This document shows, piece after piece, positions 35,353-47,149 of a stretch of DNA of 64,000 nucleotides. Source of the DNA: Crocinitomicaceae bacterium (GTDB lineage Bacteria; Bacteroidota; Bacteroidia; Flavobacteriales_D; Crocinitomicaceae). Location of the stretch: assembly GCA_029251865.1 (NCBI GenBank), contig JAQXCN010000013.1, positions 26,567 to 90,566 of the forward strand, given 5' to 3'. How positions within the stretch are numbered: the first letter of the stretch is position 1; every line of letters begins with the position of its first letter. The position numbers were made by a program, and so were the translations under genes. Below the pieces are notes generated by a model, which searched no databases, was not told where the DNA came from, and saw only the letters and a program-made list of their open reading frames with translations.

Positions 35353-37704
35353 TTATTGCTTAAACCTTATATCTATGCGAACCTGAACCAGACCATTAAT
35401 TTCATTTGAAACTGCTACACCTATTACCCACTCGCTATTTAATGACTTTATTGCTTTACCCATATTTGAGACCGTTACAAAATCACCGGCCATGATCTGG
35501 CTATTCATACCATCAACCTCTATTTCAACAATACCTGAGGTTCGAAGCACCGATACTCCGTTATTATCTTCATTCAATACGCCAACTATATACGACTTGG
35601 AACTACTATCAGCCGTAAACAAGTTTCCAGAGTCGCTCCTTGCGTTTGATGAAGCTACAATTCGAGATGGAATCAAGCCTGAAATATCGATATCATCACT
35701 ATGATTGAGTTGTTCTTGCAATTCAGAAATCTGATTTTGTTGTTCTTGAATTGCCTTTGTCAAAATTGGAATTAAAGAAATATAATTCACTGTATAATAT
35801 CCCTCAACCATTGAAGTGTTTTCTTTAATCGTATTTTGTTCTAAAGGATTTGGAATTGCCTTTTGATGAACAATTTCAGGAAAAACTTCGTTTAATTCTT
35901 GAGCAATAAAACCAAATTCCATTCTACTAGGATCAAAGCGCATTCCAGGAAATTCTTCAGATCGCATTTGATAACTTTTGACTTGCAAATTCATCACCTT
36001 ATCCATGACTGAATTGATAGGCTCGATATTCTTCTTCCAACGAAAATCAGAGGCTATAAAATAACCGGTGGTACTTCCAACATCACCTTGAAACAATCCA
36101 GCCCAAGCCGCCGCAACAGAGTTAGTTGTTCCATGTATTCCTATACCGTAACCACTGGTTGCCATGTGCATCCCTCTAACTCCAGCACTAGTTCCTTGCG
36201 TTGAACCTTCTATACCCGCATAGCCGTTCGATGCATTAGTATTTGACCCAAAAATACTTCCGCCCTGTGCAGTAGTATTTATACCATTAAAAGACCAATT
36301 GTTTGTGTTATTTACTACATAAGATTGCAATGGATCTCCAGCAATTGCCGGTGCTATAATTCCAGTATTCCCCCATAGCATCTCACCCGTATTTAATAAT
36401 CTACCTCTGGTAATTGAATTTGTTTCAAAATCTACATTTGTATTACTGTTTGTACCAAATCCTCTTGTTGCCGTATTGGTATTACCATCTAATAACCATG
36501 CCCCTGCTGAACTAGTTACGGGACCACCAGAACCACTTGTACCATTTACAACTATGGTACCATCTGTATTGAAAGAGGGCTGTGTTAGTGTCCAACTTGG
36601 ACCGGGGTCTCCTTGAATACCTTGAGGACCTTGGGCACCATCAGTTCCGTCAATTCCATCTATACCGTTGGTTCCATCTGCTCCATCTGCTCCATCTGCT
36701 CCAGCAGGACCTTGTGGGCCTTGAGCACCATCAGCGCCGTCAGTCCCATCAGTTCCATCTATACCGTTTGTTCCATTTATTCCATCTATACCATTCGCTC
36801 CATCTACTCCAGCAGGACCTTGTGGACCTTGAGCACCATCGACTCCGTCAGTCCCGTCTAGACCGTTGGTTCCATTTGTTCCATCTATACCATTTGTTCC
36901 ATCTGCTCCAGCAGGACCTTGTGGGCCTTGAGCACCATCAGCTCCATCAGTCCCATCTATACCGTTGGTTCCATTTATTCCATCTATACCATTCGTTCCA
37001 TCTACTCCGGCAGGACCTTGTGGACCTTGAGCACCATCGACTCCGTCAGTCCCATCTATACCGTTGGTTCCATTTGTTCCATCTATACCATTTGTTCCAT
37101 CTGCTCCAGCAGGACCTTGAGGACCTTGGGCACCATCTGTCCCGTCAGTTCCATCTATACCGTTGGTTCCATTTGTACCATCTGCTCCAGCTGCGCCGGT
37201 TGCTCCAGCAGGACCCTGTGGACCTTGGGCACCATCAATTCCGTCTGCACCTGCGGGGCCATTAGGACCTAAAACGTTACCAGCATTAATAATGGTGCCA
37301 TCCGTTAACGTAACAATTAAATCGCCTGAACCATTGACTACCGTGTTTTGTACATGGATTCCATCATCACCAGGAGGGCCTGAAGGACCCTGAGAATAAT
37401 CACAAAGTGAAATCCACTGTGTTACATTGGATTTGTAAAAAAGAAAGCAAGAAGAATCTGTATCAAAAACAAGCAACGAATTTGAAGGGCTAGCAATCGC
37501 TTCACGCTGCACAGATGTCATTCTTGGAATTAATAAGCCCTTTGACGTAGAAAAAACATCAAGAACACTTGAAGGGTCAGGATTCGATGGAATGTCCGAT
37601 ATACTAACATTCTGTTGAGAAAGACCTGAGAAAGAAATTTGAGATAAAAATAGACATACGCACACCCTGAGGCAAGCACGAAGATACCGTTTGTAGAATA
37701 TCAT
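35353..37704 (-). CDS. Collagen-like repeat protein with C-terminal S74 chaperone domain
   Basis: 783 residues. A signal peptide-like start (YLRACLRVCVCLFLSQISFSGLSQ) precedes a short globular head (SSVLDVFSTSKGLLIPRMTS) often found on Bacteroidota tail-fibre-like proteins. Residues about 146-369 are G-x-y triplets (GPQGPAGADGTNGIDGTNG), a predicted collagen-like triple helix. At about 555-660, DFRWKKNIEPINSVMDKVM and EFGFIAQELNEVFPEIV match the peptidase S74 intramolecular chaperone of phage tail fibres, which trimerises and may self-cleave. I see no T9SS sorting domain, so its export beyond the periplasm is unclear. No phage genes are nearby. It precedes the 1399-residue adhesin in a probable operon. 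Confidence 0.85.
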   Translation of the reverse strand: MIFYKRYLRACLRVCVCLFLSQISFSGLSQQNVSISDIPSNPDPSSVLDVFSTSKGLLIPRMTSVQREAIASPSNSLLVFDTDSSCFLFYKSNVTQWISLCDYSQGPSGPPGDDGIHVQNTVVNGSGDLIVTLTDGTIINAGNVLGPNGPAGADGIDGAQGPQGPAGATGAAGADGTNGTNGIDGTDGTDGAQGPQGPAGADGTNGIDGTNGTNGIDGTDGVDGAQGPQGPAGVDGTNGIDGINGTNGIDGTDGADGAQGPQGPAGADGTNGIDGTNGTNGLDGTDGVDGAQGPQGPAGVDGANGIDGINGTNGIDGTDGTDGADGAQGPQGPAGADGADGADGTNGIDGIDGTDGAQGPQGIQGDPGPSWTLTQPSFNTDGTIVVNGTSGSGGPVTSSAGAWLLDGNTNTATRGFGTNSNTNVDFETNSITRGRLLNTGEMLWGNTGIIAPAIAGDPLQSYVVNNTNNWSFNGINTTAQGGSIFGSNTNASNGYAGIEGSTQGTSAGVRGMHMATSGYGIGIHGTTNSVAAAWAGLFQGDVGSTTGYFIASDFRWKKNIEPINSVMDKVMNLQVKSYQMRSEEFPGMRFDPSRMEFGFIAQELNEVFPEIVHQKAIPNPLEQNTIKENTSMVEGYYTVNYISLIPILTKAIQEQQNQISELQEQLNHSDDIDISGLIPSRIVASSNARSDSGNLFTADSSSKSYIVGVLNEDNNGVSVLRTSGIVEIEVDGMNSQIMAGDFVTVSNMGKAIKSLNSEWVIGVAVSNEINGLVQVRIDIRFKQ
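36599..37269 (-). repeat. In-frame tandem repeats coding the collagen-like region
   Basis: The basic unit is 99 bp (11 Gly-x-y triplets, GAQ GPQ GPA GAD GTN GID GTN GTN GID GTD GVD), present about six times with one 108-bp and one 90-bp version. Alternate copies share variants (GAD/GTN against GVD/GIN), giving a higher-order period near 198 bp. Length changes of one unit would keep the frame. Confidence 0.9.
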
Positions 37705-37832
37705 AAATACTAAACTTTAAGTTATTTTAAAGGCTAAAAAAAGGATTATTAACTTTTAATCACAATTTTTTAACCTTTCAACAACACAACAATCACAACT
37801 TTATGACGACAATTAGCCAATAAAGTTGCTTT

Positions 37833-37869
37833 AAGTTAATACTTTTCGTTGTAAAAAGTTAATACTTTT
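37833..37869. repeat. Two direct copies of AAGTTAATACTTTT upstream of the collagen-like gene
   Basis: A 14-bp sequence occurs at 37833-37846 and 37856-37869, spaced 23 bp apart; each copy contains the small inverted repeat AAGT-TAAT-ACTT. They lie just past the prfB stop and about 130-165 nt upstream of the collagen-like start. The rest of the 177-bp gap shows no exact -7 box on the minus strand. Possible tandem operator; function unknown. Confidence 0.45.
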
Positions 37870-37881
37870 TGCATGCGTTAT

Positions 37882-38964
37882 TTAAGAACCAAATAACATT
37901 AGATATGCTTTTAAAAATGAATCAATTTTACCGTTTAAAACAGCCTCTGTATCGCCTGTTTCCACTCCTGTTCTAACATCTTTTACCAATTTGTAGGGAT
38001 GCAAAACATAATTCCGGATTTGAGAACCCCATTCAATTTTTTTCTTTTCTGATTCTATTGCATTCTGCTTCTCCATTCGCGCCCGCAATTCCAATTCGTA
38101 AAGTTGTGATTTCAAGAGCTGCATGGCCTTTTCTTTATTTCCAAGTTGGGATCGCGATTCTGAATTCTCGATAACAATACCTGATGGAGCATGTCTCAAT
38201 CTTACCGCGGTTTCAACTTTATTCACGTTTTGTCCACCTGCGCCACCAGACCTGAACGTTTCCCAGGAAATATCTGCAGGATTCACGTCTACTTCAATTG
38301 CGTCTTCTACCAACGGATAAACGTAAACAGAAGAAAAAGAGGTATGTCTTTTTGCATTTGAGTCAAAAGGAGAAATTCTCACCAACCTATGTACACCGTT
38401 TTCACCTTTCAAATATCCAAAAGCAAAATCTCCTTCAATTTCAAGTGAAACCGTTTTAACACCAGCCACATCCCCTTCTTGATAATTCAGTTCCTTTACC
38501 TTATAACCATTACTCTCTGCCCACATCACATACATCCGCATGAGCATTGAGGTCCAATCACATGACTCTGTTCCACCCGCACCCGCCGTTACTTGAATAA
38601 CAGCGTTCAATTTATCCTCTTCCTTAGATAGCATGTTGCGTAATTCAATATCCTCAATCTGATCAACAAGCTCAACATATGAATTATTTAATTCCTCTTC
38701 TGTAGCCATCTCCTCTTTTACGAAATCTGAGAGCACCTCGAGATCGTCATAGTTCTTTAAAATATCATCAAATCCAGTCACCCAAAATTTTAGTTCACGA
38801 ATAACCTTCATGTGAATCTCGGCAGTTTTTGGATCATTCCAAAACTCAGGATCATGAGTTTTTAATTCTTGTTCTTTTAAATCAAGCCTTTTCGCCTCAA
38901 TTTTAAGAAAACCTTTGATGCCTTCAATTCTTTTTGATAGTTCTTTGAGTTGCTCTGATGTCAT
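37882..38964 (-). CDS. prfB: Peptide chain release factor 2
   Basis: 360 residues. RF2 features: the SPF-type recognition motif (RISPFDS), GGQ in [18 protein letters not shown], and [15 protein letters not shown]. It recognises UAA and UGA stops. In most bacteria prfB needs a +1 frameshift near codon 25 at CUU-UGA; here the same region ([16 protein letters not shown]) is one uninterrupted frame, and I see no CTTTGA. A -7 box (TATTTTTG) ends 4 nt before the ATG, so the message is probably leaderless. Confidence 0.95.
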   Translation of the reverse strand: MTSEQLKELSKRIEGIKGFLKIEAKRLDLKEQELKTHDPEFWNDPKTAEIHMKVIRELKFWVTGFDDILKNYDDLEVLSDFVKEEMATEEELNNSYVELVDQIEDIELRNMLSKEEDKLNAVIQVTAGAGGTESCDWTSMLMRMYVMWAESNGYKVKELNYQEGDVAGVKTVSLEIEGDFAFGYLKGENGVHRLVRISPFDSNAKRHTSFSSVYVYPLVEDAIEVDVNPADISWETFRSGGAGGQNVNKVETAVRLRHAPSGIVIENSESRSQLGNKEKAMQLLKSQLYELELRARMEKQNAIESEKKKIEWGSQIRNYVLHPYKLVKDVRTGVETGDTEAVLNGKIDSFLKAYLMLFGS

Positions 38965-38968
38965 AGCA

Positions 38969-38976
38969 CAAAAATA
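38969..38976 (-). promoter_or_regulatory. -7 promoter box for prfB, leaderless arrangement
   Basis: The minus strand reads TATTTTTG-TGCT-ATG, an exact TAnnTTTG with only 4 nt before the start codon, as at bioB and pyrE. Confidence 0.6.
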
Positions 38977-39061
38977 GTCTTAATAAATTATTATTGTTTA
39001 TTCACAATGAAAGGTATCTGTCAATCAATTTGATTAATTTTAATGTTAAAATTTAAGACGA

Positions 39062-39439
39062 ATGAATATTCCAAAAGATTTAAAATATACCAAAGACCAT
39101 GAATGGATTAGAATTGATGGTGAAACTGCAACAGTTGGTGTAACAGATTTTGCTCAAGGAGAACTTGGCGACATTGTTTTTGTAGAAATTGAAACGGTAG
39201 ATGAAACGTTAGATATGGAGGAGGTTTTTGGATCAGTTGAAGCAGTTAAAACTGTCTCCGATCTTTTCATGCCAATTTCAGGTGAAATCATTGAATTTAA
39301 TGAAGCATTAGAATCAGATCCTGAGCTCGTCAATAATGACCCTTACGGTAAAGGATGGATGATTAAAATAAAAATTGCGGATCAGTCGGAACTGAATGAC
39401 CTGCTTTCAGAAGAAGCTTATTCAAATTTAATTCAGTAA
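39062..39439 (+). CDS. gcvH: Glycine cleavage system H protein
   Basis: 125 residues. [36 protein letters not shown] is the family opening, and [21 protein letters not shown] contains the lipoylated Lys. It shuttles the aminomethyl group between the P, T and L proteins. None of gcvP, gcvT or lpd is in the window, so the gene is separate from the rest of the system. I see no exact -7 box in the 97-nt gap before it. Confidence 0.96.
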   Translation: MNIPKDLKYTKDHEWIRIDGETATVGVTDFAQGELGDIVFVEIETVDETLDMEEVFGSVEAVKTVSDLFMPISGEIIEFNEALESDPELVNNDPYGKGWMIKIKIADQSELNDLLSEEAYSNLIQ

Positions 39440-39465
39440 ATGGCACATTAATTGTGTCATTTTTA

Positions 39466-39473
39466 TAAATTTG
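39466..39473 (+). promoter_or_regulatory. -7 promoter box for the TonB-like gene
   Basis: TAAATTTG is an exact TAnnTTTG ending 5 nt before the ATG at 39479, so this gene probably also has a leaderless or very short-leader mRNA. It falls inside the ORF track's upstream extension, which supports the later start. Confidence 0.55.
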
Positions 39474-39478
39474 AAATT

Positions 39479-40147
39479 ATGGAAATAAAGAAAAATCCAG
39501 AAGTTGACGGCGATAAAATAAAATCCAGCTTCTTAATGATAGCCCTGAACTACGTTGCAGGCTTATCCTTAGCAGCATTTACTTTTCAAGCGGTCAAAAT
39601 AGACGACGATCTTTCAGATGGAAAGAAAAGACAAGTAAACCAAGTTCTTCAGGCTGAAGAAAAACCAGATGAAATAGAGCCAGAGATAGAAGAACCACCA
39701 GCGGTAGTTATTGAACCACCGATTGTTGAGGAAATAATCGAAGAAGAAAATATCGATGAACCACCTCCCCCAGATGTGACCCCTCCAGACCCACCTCCCA
39801 TTGCTGAGGAAGAGGTTATCGCTGTTGTGGAAGAAATCGTAGAATTCCCTGATGTTGAAGCGGCTTTCCCTGGAGGCCCCGCTGCTATGATGAAATGGAT
39901 TAATGAAAACGTCGACTACCCACAAACGTCCATTGAGATGAACGAACAAGGAAGAGTATTCTTGTCATTCGTAGTGGAAAAAGATGGAGGAATTACTAAT
40001 GTTGCTATAGAAAGAGGTGTAAGTCCAGATCTGGATAGAGAGGCAAAAAGGGTTGTGCGAAAAATGCCTAAATGGAACGCTGGTGAAGCTTCAGGCCGAA
40101 AAGTTAGGGCAAGATGTCGTCTCCCTATTAATTTCCAATTGAATTAG
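39479..40147 (+). CDS. TonB family energy transducer
   Basis: 222 residues from ATG 39479. There is one N-terminal membrane segment (SSFLMIALNYVAGLSLAAFTF), then an acidic proline-rich spacer (EEPPAVVIEPPIVEE, EPPPPDVTPPDPPPIAEEE) that would span the periplasm. The C-terminal domain of about 85 residues has NVDYPQTSIEMNEQGRVFLSFVVEKDG and KMPKWNAGEASGRKV, matching TonB_C. Such proteins transfer proton-motive energy to TonB-dependent outer-membrane receptors. ExbB and ExbD are not adjacent and no receptor gene is nearby, so the partner is unknown. Confidence 0.88.
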   Translation: MEIKKNPEVDGDKIKSSFLMIALNYVAGLSLAAFTFQAVKIDDDLSDGKKRQVNQVLQAEEKPDEIEPEIEEPPAVVIEPPIVEEIIEEENIDEPPPPDVTPPDPPPIAEEEVIAVVEEIVEFPDVEAAFPGGPAAMMKWINENVDYPQTSIEMNEQGRVFLSFVVEKDGGITNVAIERGVSPDLDREAKRVVRKMPKWNAGEASGRKVRARCRLPINFQLN

Positions 40148-40149
40148 GG

Positions 40150-42943
<2,794 letters not shown>

Positions 42944-43004
42944 TTATTAAATAGCTTTTTACAGCAAAATACCGCTTACTTATCAACAAGGTATTAACGA
43001 AATA

Positions 43005-43577
43005 CTAATTATTGATCCAGGCTATTATTTCCGGGTCGGAAGGAGAGGTTCTTGGACCAATTACTTTTTCCAAATATCCGTCTTCATTGATAAGGTATTT
43101 TTGAAAATTCCATTTCACATCATTATCCGCTAAACCATTAAGCGCTTGCTGAGTTAAAAACTTATAGACTTCACATTTTGAACGCCCTTTGACTTTTACT
43201 TTAGACATAATTGGGAACGTAACACCGTAATTCTTTTTACAAAAAGTTAGAATATCGGCATCTGAACCAGGCTCCTGTCCCATAAAATCATTGGAAGGAA
43301 AAGCGATTATCGTAAAGTTATCTGAACCGTATTTTTTGTACAAAGCTTCCAATTGTTCATACTGAGGTGTCAAGCCGCATTTAGAGGCGGTATTAACAAC
43401 CATTACCTTCTTACCTTTTAATTGTGAAAGGTCAAACTCTTCTCCATTTATGTTCTCGACAACATACTCGTGAAGAGATTTCTTAGTTCCATTCATATTC
43501 TCTGAATTATTCTCCATGCAAAAAGCAGTTAAAAAAATAACGCCACAAAGCAGAAGAAGTATATTTACATTTTTCAT
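43005..43577 (-). CDS. Glutathione peroxidase family thiol peroxidase
   Basis: 190 residues from MKNVNILLLLCGVIF. The catalytic Cys is in NTASKCGLTPQYEQLEALYKKY, Gln in FPSNDFMGQEPG and Trp in VKWNFQKYLI, the three residues of the GPx triad. The hydrophobic N-terminus ends FLTAFC, weakly like a lipobox, so the protein is probably exported or membrane-tethered. Bacterial Cys-type members usually use thioredoxin rather than glutathione. It may protect the envelope from peroxides. The gap to gyrB (124 bp) contains the gyrB -7 box. Confidence 0.9.
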   Translation of the reverse strand: MKNVNILLLLCGVIFLTAFCMENNSENMNGTKKSLHEYVVENINGEEFDLSQLKGKKVMVVNTASKCGLTPQYEQLEALYKKYGSDNFTIIAFPSNDFMGQEPGSDADILTFCKKNYGVTFPIMSKVKVKGRSKCEVYKFLTQQALNGLADNDVKWNFQKYLINEDGYLEKVIGPRTSPSDPEIIAWINN

Positions 43578-43655
43578 ATGGTAAGGTAACACTTTTGACT
43601 ACAAATAGTTTAAATGGAACATTTTTTGTAATTCTACGAATACTGATTATAACCT

Positions 43656-44507
43656 ATGCGCTTAACTCTTATTTTATTTCTGTTTGTAATTGGCAATGTT
43701 TTCAGCCTCCCTAAAGTTTCAGCCCAAACTATATTCTCTGGAACATGGAAAGGAGCCTCATTTACGGATTCTCTAAATGTCCAATCCACAGTTGAAATGG
43801 AAATAAAAATTATCGGAGGATTAATTGAAGGTGTTTTAAAAACACAAAATGCTGAAAATACAATATCAGTAATGAAAATCGTAGGCCAAAAAAAGTATCT
43901 CAACTTTAATATTAGAGAAACAGAAAGATTTGTAAAAAAGAAAAGAGAAATAAAGCCCGAACTCAAAAAATATTCTTTCAAATACAATATTAAAACTGGA
44001 TATCTTGAAGCATTTAGGGATAGCTTAACTGATTTTAAAACCGTTCTATTTAAAGAGCGTTTCGAATTTAAACCAAAATCAAAAGCGTTGGGCGCAAACC
44101 ATTGGATCGATGCATTTGTAAAAGATTACAACAACGGAATTTCAGCCCCTGAAAAAAGACTAGAAGAACTCAGGGACTTTGTTTTCAAACCTATTCATTT
44201 CGATGTAGATCAATCAAAAATTAAAGAAGAATATATTTCTGAACTTCACGAAATAATAAGAATCATAAAAAGCCACTCTGATTTGCGAGTAAAAGTCGTC
44301 GGTCACACCGATTCCGATGGTTCAGATTCATATAATCAGAATTTATCGAAACGAAGGGCACAATCTATTATTGACTTCTTTACCAAGAATGGATTAAGGA
44401 GAGATAGAATCGTAATTGATTTCAAGGGTGAAAAACATCCTACAAAGTCAAATAAAACTACTAACGGCAAAAAACTAAATCGACGTGTTGATTTTTCTTT
44501 TATTTAA
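43656..44507 (+). CDS. OmpA-family protein
   Basis: 283 residues. Signal peptide MRLTLILFLFVIGNVFSLPKVSAQ, then a beta-rich lipocalin-like N-terminal domain (FSGTWKGASFTDSLNVQSTVEMEIKI) that I do not recognise with certainty. The C-terminal OmpA/MotB peptidoglycan-binding domain is clear: KPIHFDVDQSKIKEEY, LRVKVVGHTDSDGS, NQNLSKRRAQSIIDFF and NRRVDFSF. It probably links the outer membrane or a periplasmic partner to peptidoglycan. The 3' end overlaps convergent valS by 4 nt. Confidence 0.85.
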   Translation: MRLTLILFLFVIGNVFSLPKVSAQTIFSGTWKGASFTDSLNVQSTVEMEIKIIGGLIEGVLKTQNAENTISVMKIVGQKKYLNFNIRETERFVKKKREIKPELKKYSFKYNIKTGYLEAFRDSLTDFKTVLFKERFEFKPKSKALGANHWIDAFVKDYNNGISAPEKRLEELRDFVFKPIHFDVDQSKIKEEYISELHEIIRIIKSHSDLRVKVVGHTDSDGSDSYNQNLSKRRAQSIIDFFTKNGLRRDRIVIDFKGEKHPTKSNKTTNGKKLNRRVDFSFI

Positions 44508-47125
44508 TTCAGGTTACTAAGTTTTTCCTCTATGAGAGATATTTTTAATAAAGTATCCGCCTGTTTTTTCTTTTCGTTTTCAACGACAGTTGCTGGTGCT
44601 GAATTCACAAAACGCTCATTACCTAATTTCTTTTGAACACTGACGAGAAATCCTTTAGAATAGTCTAATTCCTGCTCTAGTTTAGTGCGTTCTGCCTTTA
44701 CATCTACCGCATCACCAAAAGGGACGTAGAACTGAATTCCGTCTACAATAAAGCCATTAGAATTTCCGATTTTTTCTACTGTCGCTTCAAAAACTGAAAG
44801 ATTTGCCATTTTTCTAATCATTGAGGTGAACTCTCGGCTCCCTGAATATTTACCTGAATAATAAAGCTCAAGCTTGACCTTGCCTCCAATATTTTGTTGC
44901 TTACGAATATTTCGAATACTAGATACAATGTCAGCAGCACCCGAGAACGATGTTAAAAGGTGCGCATCAAATCCCGAAACCTGCGGCCAACATGAAACCA
45001 CAAGGTCCTCATTTTGATCAGAAAGTTGGTGCCATATCTCTTCAGTAACAAAGGGCATAAATGGATGTAGAACTTTTAAAATATCATTAAAAATAGTAAT
45101 GGACTGCTCCAAGGTTTTACGGTCAATAGGATGCTGATAACCCGGCTTAATGATTTCTAAGTACCAAGAACAAAAGTCATCCCATACTAACTTATAACTA
45201 ACCATTAACGCCTCTGATATTTTGTAATTATCGTAGAGCTCATTGAGTTCGGCTAATGTTTTTTGAAATTTATTAGTGAACCATTCAATTGCGATCGCTG
45301 ACGAAGAAGGCTGCTCGATATCCTTAACCTCCCAACTTGAAATCAAACGAAAAGCATTCCATATTTTATTAGAGAAATTCCTCCCCTGTTCGCATTGACT
45401 TGTATCAAAAGGCAGATCATTTCCTGCAGGAGAACTAATTAGAACACCGACGCGAACTCCATCTGCACCAAACTTATGAATCAAATCTATAGGGTCCGGA
45501 GAATTCCCAAGCGATTTAGACATTTTGCGCCCTAGTTTGTCCCTCACAATGCCCGTGAAATAAACATTCTTAAAAGGAAGCTCATCTAAATATTCGTAAC
45601 CCGCCATAATCATCCGGGCTACCCAAAAAAACATTATTTCAGGTGCTGTAACAAGATCATTGGTGGGATAATAGTACTTTATTTCGTTGTTGTTTGGTTT
45701 TGTTAGGCCATCAAAAACCGATATTGGCCAAAGCCAGCTTGAAAACCAAGTGTCTAAGACATCTTCATCTTGTCTAAGATCTTCTGTTTGGACAGATTTA
45801 CCTAGCTTCTCAGAAGCAAATTTTACCGCTTCATCGATTGACTTGGCAACAACAAAATCATTCGTGCCTTTGCCGTAATAAAAGGCTGGTATTCTGTGTC
45901 CCCACCATAACTGCCGTGAAATACACCAATCTTTGATATTTTCCATCCAATGCCTGTAAGTATTTTTGAATTTGCTTGGATGGAACTGAATCTTGCCATT
46001 CATGACATTTTCAAGAGCTGGTTCTGCCAACTCCTTCATGTTCACGAACCACTGTAACGATAATTTAGGCTCAATAACGGCATTTGTCCGTTCCGAATAA
46101 CCAACTTTATTTTGATGATCTTCAACCTTTATCAAATATCCCTTTTCGTTAAGTTCCTTTTCAATACCCTTTCTGACTTCAAAACGATCTACGCCCTCAT
46201 AATGCAATCCATAAGCATTTAAAGTACCATTATCGTTAAATACATTGATATTATCTAGGTTATGTTTAACACCAATTTCATAATCATTTATATCATGTGC
46301 TGGCGTTATCTTTAAACAACCTGTCCCAAATTCAACATCGACGTATTCATCAGTCACCACAGGAATAGTTCTATCAGTTAAAGGCACATGTATTCGCTTG
46401 CCATGTAAATTTTTGTAACGGTCATCCTTAGGGTTAACACAGATCGCTGTATCCCCAAAAATCGTTTCTGGCCTTGTAGTTGCTACGGTTATCCATTCAT
46501 CCTGAGTGTCTTCAACCTTGTAGCGAACATAAAATAATTTTGAATTTACCTCTTTGTGAAGTACTTCTTCATCAGAAACAGCAGTTAAAGCATCAGGATC
46601 CCAGTTCACCATTCTTACTCCTCTGTATATTTTTCCTTTGTTAAATAAATCAACAAAAACGTCAAATACAGATTCAGAATAGTCCTCATCCATTGTAAAC
46701 TGCGTTCTATCCCAATCACATGAGGCTCCAAGTTTTTTAAGCTGTTCCAGAATTATACCGCCATGCTTATCTTTCCATTCAAAAGCATGACTTAAAAATT
46801 CATCTCTAGTTAAATCGGTTTTATTTAGCCCTTCACTTTTAAGTTTCTGAACGACCTTTGCCTCTGTCGCTATAGATGCGTGATCCGTACCAGGAACCCA
46901 ACAAGCATTTTTACCTTGCATTCTGGCTCTTCGAATAAGAACATCTTGAATGGTATTGTTCAACATATGTCCCATATGTAAAACACCCGTAACGTTTGGC
47001 GGTGGTATTACGACAGTAAAAGGCTCTCGATCATCCGGAACGGAGTTGAAATAACCTTTTTCCAACCAATGCGCATACCATTTCTCTTCTGCGATTTTTG
47101 GATCATATGTCTTTGTAATACTCAT
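44504..47125 (-). CDS. valS: Valyl-tRNA synthetase
   Basis: 873 residues, normal length for a bacterial ValRS. PPPNVTGVLHMGHMLNNTIQD is the HIGH-type motif and RKMSKSLGNSPDP the KMSKS loop. Editing-domain blocks include TTRPETIFGDTAICVNP and WWGHRIPAFY. The C-terminal coiled coil (VKAERTKLEQELDYSKGFLVSVQKKL) is the tRNA-binding arm typical of ValRS. Charges tRNA-Val. Confidence 0.97.
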   Translation of the reverse strand: MSITKTYDPKIAEEKWYAHWLEKGYFNSVPDDREPFTVVIPPPNVTGVLHMGHMLNNTIQDVLIRRARMQGKNACWVPGTDHASIATEAKVVQKLKSEGLNKTDLTRDEFLSHAFEWKDKHGGIILEQLKKLGASCDWDRTQFTMDEDYSESVFDVFVDLFNKGKIYRGVRMVNWDPDALTAVSDEEVLHKEVNSKLFYVRYKVEDTQDEWITVATTRPETIFGDTAICVNPKDDRYKNLHGKRIHVPLTDRTIPVVTDEYVDVEFGTGCLKITPAHDINDYEIGVKHNLDNINVFNDNGTLNAYGLHYEGVDRFEVRKGIEKELNEKGYLIKVEDHQNKVGYSERTNAVIEPKLSLQWFVNMKELAEPALENVMNGKIQFHPSKFKNTYRHWMENIKDWCISRQLWWGHRIPAFYYGKGTNDFVVAKSIDEAVKFASEKLGKSVQTEDLRQDEDVLDTWFSSWLWPISVFDGLTKPNNNEIKYYYPTNDLVTAPEIMFFWVARMIMAGYEYLDELPFKNVYFTGIVRDKLGRKMSKSLGNSPDPIDLIHKFGADGVRVGVLISSPAGNDLPFDTSQCEQGRNFSNKIWNAFRLISSWEVKDIEQPSSSAIAIEWFTNKFQKTLAELNELYDNYKISEALMVSYKLVWDDFCSWYLEIIKPGYQHPIDRKTLEQSITIFNDILKVLHPFMPFVTEEIWHQLSDQNEDLVVSCWPQVSGFDAHLLTSFSGAADIVSSIRNIRKQQNIGGKVKLELYYSGKYSGSREFTSMIRKMANLSVFEATVEKIGNSNGFIVDGIQFYVPFGDAVDVKAERTKLEQELDYSKGFLVSVQKKLGNERFVNSAPATVVENEKKKQADTLLKISLIEEKLSNLN

Positions 47126-47141
47126 ACTAGAATTTTAAATG

Positions 47142-47149
47142 CAAAGGTA
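47142..47149 (-). promoter_or_regulatory. -7 promoter box for valS
   Basis: The minus strand reads TACCTTTG, an exact TAnnTTTG, 16 nt before the valS ATG. Confidence 0.55.

Noticed and set aside
36582-37265. Three long plus-strand ORFs (227, 117 and 82 aa) opposite the collagen-like region
   Set aside because: They are antisense readings of the GC-richer 99-bp repeat; low-complexity His/Leu or Ser/Ile runs with no start context, while the minus strand encodes a clear Gly-x-y protein.
36599-37269. Possible CRISPR array
   Set aside because: The repeats are contiguous, divergent and in-frame coding; there are no unique spacers and no cas genes.
35353-37704. Prophage remnant suggested by the S74 tail-fibre domain
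   Set aside because: No capsid, terminase, integrase or tail genes flank it; neighbours are core and surface-protein genes.
39614-39949. 111-aa minus-strand ORF opposite the TonB-like gene
   Set aside because: Shadow of the proline-rich spacer, giving Trp/Phe-rich nonsense.
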